Shown here: positions 49,489 through 60,659 of the stretch, piece after piece
How the letters are laid out: every line of letters begins with the position of its first letter
Position numbering within the stretch: the first letter of the stretch is position 1
Assembly (NCBI RefSeq): GCF_030848805.1
Contig: NC_092365.1
Span: 4,154,001-4,218,000 of the forward strand
DNA: 64,000 bases
Direction of reading: 5' to 3'
DNA from: Temnothorax longispinosus
Lineage: Eukaryota > Arthropoda > Insecta > Hymenoptera > Formicidae
The notes under the pieces: generated by a model
Seen by the model: only the letters and a program-made list of their open reading frames with translations
What the model was told of the DNA's origin: nothing
The model's database searches: none
Position numbers and translations under genes: made by a program

Positions 49489-50210
49489 CGTAATAGTAAT
49501 GTATCAACAAAATGCTGTTACTGATAAGGCAAAGTATCTGTGGAAATATAATTGTAGTCATCGTACAATTTTTTTTTAAACAATTAATAGTATATTTTGT
49601 TGCTTATTATCATAATTATTTTCTCGATTAAAATGTACAGTGCATTTACATAGTAAAAGTTACAGCACTCAAAATAGGGTACTGCTCATAATGTATAGTT
49701 TATTTCTGTTCTATAATATTGAAATCCTGTTTGATTGTTCACCGAGGGTCAGGATTGCCTTCCACGAATAACGCTCCCAGTCGTCAACGTCTACATTATT
49801 TTTTCAAGCAACTGAGAACAGTCGATTGGATTCAACTTTTCTTCTTGTATCAAAACTTATGATTGCATCTGTTGGACGTTGACCGCCAGCAATATTTTCG
49901 ATTACAAAGTTACAGTAATACTTGGATTTGCTTAGAGATCAATACATGTAACAATAATGATTCTGACGTGATGGTTTTATCGTGCTTCTGACGTGGTATT
50001 TCTAATAACGTCAGTGGATTAAATAAAGCTAAATATGTGTTTATGTTCTTATACAATGTCTGAAAGTAAACTTGTTAAACTTGGTGCACGAAAAGATGAA
50101 AATGAAAGCGGTACATCATTTTCGTGGAAGGTGTTTTTATTCCGACATTAAAGTTTTCTGATTTTCTGGAAAGTAATTACCTTTGATTGTACTAAAGTCT
50201 CTATTACAAC

Positions 50211-50290
50211 TAAAAAGTCACATTAATCGGACGAATAAAGTATGTGTAAGAACTTTGGAAGGGATTGCATGCAAACATATTTGTGATTTA
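50211..50290 (-). promoter_or_regulatory. Orphan copy of the conserved upstream block
   Basis: Contains the AGAACTTTGGAAGGGATTGC core seen before OR9-OR13 but lies in the geneless 5' flank copy. It may act on nothing, or on OR13 or OR14. Confidence 0.3.
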
Positions 50291-51243
50291 TAATTATTAC
50301 GTAATTATATCTCAAACAATAAGTATAATATTATGTTTTGTGATCATTTTCCCGATTAAAATGTATAGTGCATTTAGTAAAAGTTAAAAAAGTGCTCTAT
50401 TAAGATAATATTTGACGGCGTGCCATGCTGTACATAATGTTTTGGAGATTTTAATGCCGGGTAAGATGGATTTCCAAGAGCAGTAATAGTTACGAAGCAA
50501 AATAAAATATATACTTATTATTGTACAGCTTATTTTTACCATATAACATTGAAAAGCTGCTTGATATTTTAAAAGTAGTTTTATCAATTATATTAATAAG
50601 AATATATATTTAAATCAAAATCAAGTAATATTATGTCTGAATTTTGTATTCTTCGCATGCTTATGTCACATACAATGCGTTATCAATATGATGTAGCTTA
50701 GATTATAGTTTTGAAGAGCGAACGTTAATTGACAATTAATGTGCAATAGCTTAAATGCAGTACTTCGATCCGCCTGCGAGATATAGACGCACGCACAGAT
50801 CAACGGATTTTTAAAGCAGCATTGGTTTTATATATACATATGTGATTGACGAATTGTGAAATTATATTTGCGGTTACCTCTTATTTTCTACTGGGTGCTC
50901 TTCTTTATCTCGTGAAATAAAATATAGATGCAGTTTATATATAGATTATATAAAGAGATAAAGTAATAATTTAAAATAAAAAATTACATAACTTAATTAA
51001 TTATTAAACTGCATTTTATGAAACTTTAAGGTATAATTTTACTGAGAAACAAAAATTTCTCACGCACCCTTCTATATAGAGAAGATATATTTAAATCGAG
51101 AATATATTCAAATATATGTACATCATACCATGGTTCTGTATTTGACACATCTATATCACGAGCACACACGATACGATGTTACCATTACGATGCGTTTGTA
51201 ATCATAGTTCCAACGAGAAGGTGGAGATGCAGATCATAAATGT

Positions 51244-53135
51244 TCAGTCGGCTATCTTTAGAAGCATATTAAAATATGTCACAGCTGTCTTCACGACCTG
51301 AAAAACAAGCAGAATATCCTACAGTTTATATACTATTTCGATTATATTCTTAATTTACAAGCGTGTGATAAATTTAGAAAGTTGTATTCGATTGTATGTT
51401 GTGTGTTTGTGTGTATATGTGTGATATCTATTTTATTAAAATGTTAAATGTAACTACTTAATAATGTTATTAATCGTAGTGTTACAATGCTGAAGAAACA
51501 AATGAACGTATGTTCTTACATCGCCGTACGTCTTGAAAGATAGATCCATGATCTTCCCAGCGGTAATCTTAGTAGGCATATTCGACATGATTATTACCAG
51601 CACGATCCCACGCGCTTTCTTGTCCGGAAGACGGTACCACTCGAGCTCGCAAGATGTACTAGCTACTCTTTCTGCCTGTTATTAATATTATCCAATACGT
51701 GTAGAAATTTTCGCCAATTTAAAAATTATTTAAAAAATATTATAAACATTTCCAATAACATCTTCTCAAGTACTGTCGTGTATTAAGCAACAAATAGCAT
51801 TACCATATATATTATAAACTACATGTCCAATTGTATTATCATCACCGTATGTGTAATGTTTTCTATGAAATGGTATGGACAAACATACCTGAACACTAAG
51901 TTGTTCGCCAGTGTAACAAAACATGAACATATTTATCATCAGGGATGTAACTGTTATAAAGTAAGAGCACATAGCTATCGAATTGCTATTTTCCCATTCC
52001 TATAAACGTTACATTATCGCAAGAACATTTCTTTGCTTTGTTATTGAAACTTTTAAATGTATAAAACTACGAACCATTATTATAAAATATCCTAGAAGGC
52101 ATACTATCATCGTGCACCCCATCAATTCTATTAGACACGCTTGTTGTAAAGTATTTTCTACCAATTGTAAAAAACTGGAATGTCAACGGTACCGAATCAA
52201 CACATGTAGAAAATGGACAAATAAAATTAATTACAGTCTGCATGTATATTATGTGAATTATCGATTAGCGAATATTTCATTATTGTATAGACGGTGAGTC
52301 ACTTCATGTATATGTTGTTTTAATAAAAATTAAAAAAACTCTCAAACTCTCACCTTCGAATTCTTATTTGATGTTCGACCATTCTCGCCAGCTTCTTGTT
52401 CACGTCCTGTTTTTCCTGCCATTGCTCCTCGACGAGATTTCTCATCAGATCCGCCAGAATCTTCAGCTGGCCACAGGCGTGCATCACGAAGACGGCCCCG
52501 AGGCCACATAAAGCTATCGTTATCGAATAAGTGACTACCCCGGATAAAAATTGCATTGCGAAGATCAGCTCGTAAGCGGGGCTAACTTGTATATCAAAGA
52601 TATAGAAGTAAGCCGGGCAAGGCAGAGGTTTGATCGTGATGTTTTGTGCGGTGACGATTTTTCCCTTGGCGAACGGCAGGATCGATCGAAAGGAGAGCCC
52701 GCTGCCGTACATGAATACCGCGCAAAGTGTCACCAGTCGTATTCCGATCTTTGCAGATTCGATCATCATGTGCCGCGCCTCCACGCTATTAACGATCCTC
52801 CAATCCTCCTCGATGTGCTTCAAGCAGCGCCTGATATCCTTTTCGCGGAATACCAGATTGCTGTATTTACCACTGGCCATGAAGCCGTAGAACATCAGAG
52901 GGATCGTTTGGACTCGGACGCGCGGTCTTTTCTCGATTGTCCAGAAAAAGGCGCCGGGAATCAGAACGCAGTAGAGAAGAATGTAAGACATCGAGATCAA
53001 GAAGTACTTCCAGACTCGTTCGCCGGTGGAGCTTCTCCTGTTATACGCCGGCCAGACCCCGAGTAGGCTCAGAACGTTTCGCGTCAATTGCGTGATGTAA
53101 ATCATGTCATCTTTGTAATGTTCGTTGCGCAGCAT
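51244..53135 (-). CDS. OR14: odorant receptor, complete, 400 residues
   Basis: Insect 7tm_6 odorant receptor, the most divergent member of its clade. Exons: 53135-52354, 52174-52075, 51999-51889, 51675-51520, 51297-51244 (stop TGA). Starts MLRNEHYKDD; a 54-codon in-frame extension upstream is not conserved in the same form and is left out. Exon 1 donor GTGAGA, phase 2. L-G-V-W-P at 25-29, N-I-T-I at 165-168, P-C-P-A-Y-F at 172-177, exon 1 ends at residue 260. Exon 3 E-W-E-N-S-N-S-I and T-G-E-Q-L-S-V-Q; exon 4 R-V-A-S-T-S-C-E; exon 5 ends L-L-K-I-A-D. Higher GC at third positions than OR9-OR13. Intact. Confidence 0.93.
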
Positions 53136-54002
53136 GCTCTTGTCGATTTTGCGTGAAATCTTTACGTGAACTGGATGGCGACTGATCGCTGCAAATAAGA
53201 ACTGCCGATAAAGTAAATTCGTACTCCGCTTGCGCTTGCGCGCCTTAAAGATTAATGTTGCGTGAAGAAGAGGGTTCGAAAGCAGAAGAGTTCCCAAGTC
53301 AAACTATTCTCCGAGGGTCAGGATTGCTTTCCACGAATAGTGCTTCCATTCGTCAACGTCGAACATTTTTTTTTTTTTTTCAAGCAGCTAAGAATAGTCT
53401 GTTGGACGTTTTCAACTTTTCTTCCTGTATTAAAACTCATGATTGCGTCCGTTGGACGTTGACCGCAGTGGTTTCGCTTACGTGTAGTACAAAAGACTGC
53501 TTAGAAATCAATATAACAACAATCGTATTGTTTTTGACGTAATGATGTTGTATTTCTGATATTATAATTCTAATTACGTCAGTGAAAATTAAATAAAGCT
53601 AAAATTACATTGATATTCTTATGTTTTATTTTATTCTACAATTACTGTGGCACGAAAGTAAACTTGTAGTTGCGTGAGAAACAGAAAATAAAAGTTGCAA
53701 ATCGTTTCCATAGAAAGTGCTTCAATGTTGCATTGATCAAGTTTTCTGATTCTCTGGGAAACAATCATGTGCGATTCTGCTGATGTTTTTGTTTCAACTT
53801 GTATTTCTCAAAGTTACAATGTTGATCGGTAAGTAAAAGTTTTTACGTGTTTGTATGAACGTCATTACGTATTTTAACTTTCGTCTGGCTATCATTTCTT
53901 TTTACAACAGATATTCTAACAAAAATGTTACTGTTCGGGAATAATATGTCTTTGCCATATTTATACATATTTCTTTAAAGACTACGTTGCATCTACGAAC
54001 TA
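53136..54002. other. OR14-OR15 spacer
   Basis: No gene recognised. Bases about 53260-53470 match the proximal 5' flank of OR9-OR13. I could not find a clear copy of the wider conserved upstream block here. Confidence 0.55.
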
Positions 54003-55818
54003 TTAGCCAACAACAGAGCGAAGAAGATTTAAGTACGTTACGGCCGTCTTAACGACCTAAAATATAAGGAAAATATCTCCGTAAAAATATATTTTATTTT
54101 TTCCAACATATTGTTATTATTGTTACTTACGTTGCCGAATGTCCGGAACGAAAGATCGATGAACTTTCCTCCTCTGAGCTTCGTCGGAGAATTCGACATG
54201 ACCATGATTAATATCAGCGATCGTGCTTTCGTGTCTGGAAGACGGTACCACTCCAATGTGCATGCTGTTAATGCTACTTTTTCTCCCTGGTTTAATTAAT
54301 AAAGTTATACGTATTATTAATTAAAATAATGACGCTCACATTGTCAGCCAATAGAAGCTAATTATTACTCCGATAACATAATAATGTACCTTCGACGAAA
54401 GTTGTTCACCGATGAAGCAAAAAATGAAAATGTTGAAAGTGATCGATGTGAGTCCGACGAGATATGAACATAGAGCTACTGCATTGTTATCTTCCCATTC
54501 CTGTAAATTTGACCATTATATTTAATTGTATGTTCCCATGTATATTGTGCATCCTAGTATGCATCGTACAATATTAATTCAAAATTCTTCAAATTATTGT
54601 TAGTACATAATCATGTTTTGCGCACCATAATAACAAAATATCCTATGAGGCATACGATTATAGTGCATCCAATAACTTCCAATAGACTTGTATATTGTAT
54701 GGTGTTTTGCACCAGTTGCAAGAAACTGAAATGCAATGTAGAGAAAATATAATTTTTTTTTAATTTATACACAAATTTTTCTTATACATAAGAAAAAAGA
54801 AATATGATAATCGTGTAATAAATAAAATTCTCGATATTTTTACACAAAAATGAAGATAGATATAATTAATAACCAAGTACGTTGTATATAAAGAATCTTA
54901 TTCATCGAACAACTTATTGTATATGTACTATTATAATTATAGTAACGCAACACGTAAATATTTTATGAATTTTAATTAAAAAACATTAAAATATTAATAA
55001 AAAAATTCGCCAAAGATACGTATGCAACGATTGTCTTACTTTCGCGTTTTGATCTGATGCTTAACAATTGTGGCAAACAATCTTTCGTTCACATTTTTAA
55101 ATTCACGTTCGTTTACCAGATTGTTCATCAGGGCCATCAGTATCTCCAGCTGCGCGCAAATGTGCATTACGAAGAGACCGGCGAGGCCGCACACCGCCGT
55201 CGTGATCGTACATTTGACGAATCCCGAGAAGAACTGCATGAGGAACACGATCTCGTAAGCGGGGCTGAGCTGCACGTCGAACAGAACGAAGTAAGTCGGG
55301 CACGGTAGATGCCTGATCGTGACGTTCTGTGCGGTGACGATCTTTCCGCGAGACAACGGTATGGCCGTTCGGAAAGACACTCCAGAGGTGTACATGAATA
55401 TGGCGCAAATTATGAGCAAACGCCTGCCAGTTTTGGCCTTGTCGATCATCACGTCGCGATCGCGCGACTCGACATCCCGCCAATCGTCCTCGACCTGCGC
55501 GAGACAATCTCTCACTCGATCCCTGCTGAACAGTAATTGGCCGTACTTGGCCATCGCCATTATCGTGTATATCACGGTGGCGACGACTTTCAGCCTGCCG
55601 CGGGTCTCTTTTTGCACGACAGCCATGTACAGAATCGACGGGATCAATTCGCAGATGAGGAGGATGTAGGAAACGAGGACCACCGCGAGTCTCTCGAAGG
55701 TCTCCGGTAAGCGGGACTTTGTACGCGCGTACGGCCAGATACCCAGCAGTCGAAAAACGAAGCGGCTCAGCTCGAAAGCGTGGTCCACGTCGCGTTTGTA
55801 ATTTTTGTTGGCGAACAT
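54003..55818 (-). CDS. OR15: odorant receptor, complete, 399 residues
   Basis: Insect 7tm_6 odorant receptor linking the two large clades. Exons: 55818-55040, 54725-54626, 54500-54390, 54286-54131, 54056-54003 (stop TAA). Start MFANKNYKRD at 55818; three further codons upstream begin with GTG. Exon 1 has the 779 nt length and N-terminus of OR3-OR8 (F-R-L-L-G-I-W-P-Y-A-R). Exon 4 has E-W-Y-R-L-P like OR9-OR14, with G-E-K-V-A-L-T-A-C-T like OR3-OR8. Exon 3 reads E-W-E-D-N-N and ends L-S-S-K at a GTACAT donor. Exon 5 V-V-K-T-A-V-T-Y-L-N-L-L-R-S-V-V-G. Exon 1 is GC-rich compared with the rest of the array. Intact. Confidence 0.93.
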
Positions 55819-55981
55819 CTTTTCCACGTGGATTCCGTGTGCGACTCGACGCAGGTTCGATGAAACGATGAGCGCGTTTCACTCGCCACTGATCTGACTG
55901 ATCGCGGTTGATCCGCGATTCGATTCAAGGGAAGAAGGGAACTCGCGACTCGCGCGCGCTTGCGTGGTTGAAACAATCTCT

Positions 55982-56125
55982 CAAAGCCACGTACAATAAA
56001 TCGCTAATATCGCGTGCGTAGAAACTTTGAGAGGGATATTGCGAGACTATTTTTATTTTGCAACATTATGGAGGAAGAATTTCCCGGAAACTACAAAAGG
56101 GTTGACGTTCCGAGAAAAAAGTTTT
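55982..56125 (-). promoter_or_regulatory. Conserved upstream block of OR15
   Basis: Most diverged copy of the block, about 165-310 bp before the ATG. AAAGCCACGTAC, GCGTAGAAACTTTGAGAGGG and AAAGGGTTGACGTTC keep the order and spacing of the OR3-OR8 blocks. Confidence 0.4.
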
Positions 56126-56637
56126 CTCGTGGTAGCGGTGCGGTCTTAAACTTTACAATTTTCCGTCAGCAATGTATAAAGAGATATTGTAAACTCGTAA
56201 AAAAATAAATGTTTATGATGTATTAACATTTTTTTATATTTTGTACTTCAAATAATATTTATATATTTTATTTTACAGTGTACATACCTCCTGTATTAAA
56301 TATTTAATTATTTTTTTTTACAATTGATACTGTATACTTATGTATTTTATAATTGATGTATACTACTGTTTATTTTTTATATACTTTAGTTACTTTTAAT
56401 ATCGGTAATAAATCTTTCAACAATATGTTACAATCCATAGATACGTCTATCTCAAAGAGAAATTCATTGCAATCTCAGTTTCATTTATTCGGTAAAATTG
56501 TCAAAACATGAAATAAATTGCAGCCATTTTAATTACTTTATAATAATTTTTTTGTTAATAATAATATCGAGTCATAATTACGAAATTATAGATATACTTA
56601 TAGAATGATCGTATATTTCGAATGCTATATACACTTA

Positions 56638-56702
56638 GGGCCAGTTTCACCAACGTCGGTTAACCGAAGGTAACACTTAACTGACGTTGGTAAAATTGAC
56701 CC
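56638..56702. mobile_element. 65 bp palindromic element
   Basis: Ends gggccagtttcaccaacgtc and gacgttggtaaaattgaccc are near reverse complements, flanked on both sides by TTA. A typical tiny insect MITE remnant, noncoding. Confidence 0.75.
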
Positions 56703-57126
56703 TTAATGTCCATATATATATTGACGAAAAAAATATACTGTTGGATATTTTGCGTGTAGTATCAGGTAATTCCTCCTTGATCGACGCAAACAAGGTAAAG
56801 ACCCCTGTCTTCTATTAATAAGCCGCGGACTCTTAGGAAAGGCAGATAGTGAGCTATCGTCTATCTTGTTCGATATGAAGCTTATATTTTTTTGCTTTAA
56901 GCGCGGGCAACGTTTCGTATAATGTCAGAAGCGAGAGTGTTCGCAAGAGCGATCTGAGCAATGACTCTGATCGACAGATCGTCAATAACGACCTCCCATA
57001 TTCCAAAAATAGCCGAAATTTCACGTATAGAAATATGATTGTCATATATAGACCGTTACCGAATATATAATACAAATACATTAAGGACAGTAATACGAAA
57101 CATATACGATAAAACGAAATACTTAC

Positions 57127-57840
57127 TTTTGTATTCTTATTTGATGTTTGATTGCCAGTTTTGTGCTGACATTTCGCTTCCCAAATTTGCTCTCGTCGAC
57201 AATTAAGGCTCTCTATCAATCGCATCAGGATCTCCATCTGCGCGTATGCATAGATCAGGAAACGTCATGGAAGATGGTGGCGAAACTGCAAATTGTCACA
57301 TGTGGTCGTCTACATGACGAAACCTCAAAGAATTTGCTGGAAAAACACGAGTTTGTAGGTATAACTATTTCGCAAATCAAAGAAAACTTAATAATAATTC
57401 GAACAAGTGTCTAATCGTGCTATATTCTCATCGATAGATACTTCCTCTCGACAGCGGCACCACCGTGTTATGAGATAGTTCACCGCAATACACGAACGTG
57501 AAGCACAAGACGAATAATCGTCTCCTGGTACCTTTGCTCAAGCTTTGCTCAGCAAATTATTTTTCGAGCGTCACCGATGGCTACTGTTCCCCGATCTTTC
57601 TCGATGTGCTGCAGGCAGCTTCTGATATCACACTCGTGAATAAATACTGTACTTAGTGATTGCTATGATCGAATACAAGATCGATGGTATCATTTTTAGT
57701 TTCTCGCAAGATTCGTCATCGATGACTACGTAATAAAGATCACCCGATACAATGTAGCAATAGAGAATTAGCAGATAACAGACAATCACAAGAAAAATAT
57801 TTGTGAGACGGCCAGGTACTGAGTAATGGTGCAACAAAAT
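57127..57840 (-). pseudogene. OR16: decayed odorant receptor exon 1
   Basis: Scattered OR exon-1 motifs in the right order but in shifting frames. From high to low coordinate: S-T-W-P near 57815, K-L-K-M-I-P-S-I-L-Y-S-I-I-A-I-T-K-Y-S near 57650-57710, a one-base shift, C-L-Q-H-I-E-K-D near 57610, F-V-Y-C-G-E-L-S and V-V-P-L-S-R-G-S near 57430-57500, A-Q-M-E-I-L-M-R-L-I near 57210-57240, another shift, then K-H-Q-I-R-I-Q before an intact GTAAGT donor at 57126. Stops and frameshifts interrupt it, and exons 2-5 are not found. The ancestral gene seems distinct from its neighbours. Confidence 0.8.
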
Positions 57841-58913
57841 TATTTTCAGATCTGTATTTAAATTTTTAGATACTTCAGTAAAACCGTTCTTTCCGTGTGC
57901 GATTTTCTACCACGAGGCATGCGCGGCCCGTTCGATGAACTCTCCTCCGCGTCTTCGCCGCGTAAAAGCTGCGACGACTTTGATAACTCGTAATTTGCAT
58001 TTTCTAATGTATCGGTTAAGTTTCATGGGGCAAAAAACAGCAGCTGCGGTTGGAACAAATCGGAAAGGGGTGAGCGAGGACGTCGTGGTCACCACGATGA
58101 CGTGGTGAAAACTTTTGTCCGAGGATAACCGTAAAGTTACTGACAATACGTAATTCTAATATTTTCCTGGAAAAATTCTACATTAAACGTAAAAGTTTTT
58201 TTTTGCCCGTCATAAATTATAGGAAGATCCAGGTTCAAAAAGTTAAATCAAAAAGGAGAGTAAAAAGTTATTATATAGTTTTCACTGTTCATAACGGAAC
58301 GTATTCCTCGAATAAGTTTTGTAGAACCTTCTGATGGGGTAGAAAAAAGAGCGCAGTTTTGAAAACAGAGGGGACACTAATGATGCTTTGAGGAACTTTA
58401 AAATGGAGGGGACTTGCAATGTAAAACGTCGAGTCTGCCATAAAATCATAGTTTGCATCTGATTGCGTTTCTTTCTGCGAAAAGGGAGAACCGTGGAAGC
58501 TGAGTGTTTTTGCATGGTGATATCAACTAATAATAATAGCATTAAATACTTTACTGCGTACGGTATAAGTAATTAATAAATATATTATTTAATGTAACTG
58601 TAAATATAAAAGTAAAAATAAATTAAAAGTATATTAAATATGCATCCAAATAACGAGCATTAATGTTGTTATAATGACTGACCTAGAAATAGTCTTAATG
58701 TTGTTTTAATCAATTGCTAGTGAATTAGTAATGCAACTGATTCACCGTTTGATCCGTAAATGTCGCCGTAAATGAACGTCGCTAAATGATAAATACGAGT
58801 AAAGAGAAATGATGAATATAATATTTTATATTTGTGATTTAGCAGGTAGGAAATTAATATATATTTTGAGCAAGACAAAGAATTCATATTTCAGTGAATG
58901 GCATTTGGAATAA
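57841..58913. other. Spacer between OR16 pseudogene and OR17
   Basis: Nothing recognisable as a gene. Bases 57907-58146 are GC-rich relative to the surroundings and carry an open frame (-), but without family resemblance. The rest is AT-rich. Confidence 0.5.
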
Positions 58914-60659
58914 TCATACGTTTTGCGTCGTAACCATTCGAATAAAATTTAAATACACCATTGACGTCTTGCATACCTGTAAACATTTGTGAACGTTAAT
59001 CAAACAATATGCTTAATATCCAGATTAATACAACGGAAGAAATTACACTTACGTCGCAAAAGCTTTGGAGAGAAATATCGAACATTTTAGCAGCTGTCAA
59101 AGTTGACGGACGGGTCGATCTGATCATCACCATAATTAAGCTATTCACGTTTTTCGTTGGTACCGTGTACCAATCGATGTAATATGAGGCATCTCCAATC
59201 TTTACACTCTTCAAGACAAAAAGTTAAATATGAATCTCGAGCTCAATGCTTAATAATTAAACTAACTAATTAATTTTTAATTAAAATTGATTACTTATTT
59301 GTTTTAAATTAAATGTACCTCTTCCTTAAGACGATCACCGATACTTGATAAGGTAAAGACATTCACAACAATCGAAATGACTAATATAAAATATATAATC
59401 ACGCCGAATAATTGATTGTCTTCCCATTCCTTGAAGAAATTTATGTAGAAAAAGAAATTTTTTTTAAATAAATCATTCTTTTTCAAGATTATATGAGAAT
59501 ATATCAAAATACCTTGAGTACTCCATATTCAAGAAAACATATGATAATAGTACATCCAACCATCTCTGATAGAAAGACGAAATTTAATGAATTTTCGATC
59601 ATCTCAACATACCTGTAATAAGTATTATCATGGAATCAAAATAAATGTAATTAAATTATAAATCGGAGTAATCGCAAATAAATATGGCGATACGTATACA
59701 ATGAAGATGTATTATTTAACGCCATTCAAAACGATATTTAAAGTAAAATAATAAATAAAATAGTAAAAATAAAATTTAGATTTGTTTTCTCTCTTTTTTA
59801 TACCAATAAATTGATATTATTGGCGACACAATTGCTGAAAAATTCACAATTTCCTTTCCGACCTGAGAGCTTGCATGTGGTGCGTAATTATCCAACCAAA
59901 TCGTTCGTGAAAATCATCAGTTCCGCCGATCAGCAATCTTTCCATGTGTCTGCGGGCGATCTCGAACAAGCAGCAGGCATGCATCACGCAGCTGGAGATT
60001 AAGCTGTAAACGCCGCAGTTTGTGGACAGAATGAGGGTGCTGAATATAATCTGAGCGACGAAGAGGATCTCGTAGAACGGTGAGTCTTCCACCACGAAGA
60101 AGACGTAGTCGCTAAGATAGGGTAAAGGCAAATGCGTCGTGTTGTCCTGCTTGACAACTTTATCCGCCACCAGCGGCATAATTATGTGATAAGGCAGCGC
60201 GCCACCGTACAGCAATCCCAAATATATAATCGTGAATTGCCTGCCGACCCTGGCGCTCTTCACCATCACCAATCGATCCTCCTCGCTCTCCACGTCTCTG
60301 TACTGAATCTCCATCTCCTGCAGGCAGCACTTGATGTCGTTTCTGTTGATGATCATCGTCCAGAACTTGATGATACCCAACAGGCTGAACACCTGAGCGG
60401 CTATGACCTTCATGTATTTGGTCAGGTCCTCCGCGTCGAAGAAAGTATAGATGACGTGTGGGACGAGCAGAAAACACATTAAGCAAAATACGACGCTCGT
60501 CTGGAAAATATGTTTGATTCTATCCATCGTGGAGTCGTCCGCATAAAGTGGCCAGACGCCGACAGGCGTCAAGAGAATTTTAGCGACTCTCACCACGTAC
60601 TCCGCGTCCGATCTGTAGTCGAAGTTTCGGAATAGCGCGCGGTCGTCGGCCAGCGACAT
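58914..60659 (-). CDS. OR17: odorant receptor, complete, 408 residues (divergent clade)
   Basis: Insect 7tm_6 odorant receptor, paired with OR18. Exons: 60659-59863, 59612-59513, 59429-59319, 59208-59053, 58976-58914 (stop TGA). Start MSLADDRALF aligns with OR18; in-frame ATGs also occur at 60671 and 60725. V-G-V-W-P-L-Y near residue 37; outer loop lacks the P-C-P-A motif and has L-P-Y-L-S-D-Y instead. Exon 2 Y-V-E-M-I-E and F-L-E-Y-G-V-L-K, exon 3 E-W-E-D-N-Q and G-D-R-L-K-E-E, exon 4 I-D-W-Y-T-V-P-T-K, exon 5 V-C-K-T-S-M-V-Y-L-N. Exon 1 donor is GTCGGA, an unusual GT site, placed by phase and by OR18. Confidence 0.88.

Larger units (their letters stand above)
48377..51243. other. OR13-OR14 spacer with a geneless ('ghost') 5' flank
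   Basis: No gene recognised. Bases 48377 to about 49735 are the OR13 5' flank, parallel to that of OR12. At about 49736 it switches abruptly to a second copy of the clade's 5' flank (gttcaccgagggtcaggatt...) with its own conserved block (50211-50290) but no exon 1 beside it. This looks like the leftover upstream region of a deleted OR gene. Confidence 0.6.
55819..57126. other. OR15 5' flank and spacer to OR16 pseudogene
   Basis: Conserved block at 55982-56125, a short palindromic element at 56638-56702, and AT-rich spacer. No exon 2-5 of OR16 could be found. An open frame continuing from 57127 down to about 56854 has no OR features. Confidence 0.55.

Noticed and set aside
55103..55882. 259-codon minus-strand open frame overlapping OR15
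   Set aside because: Arginine-rich out-of-frame shadow of the GC-rich OR15 exon 1, without OR motifs.
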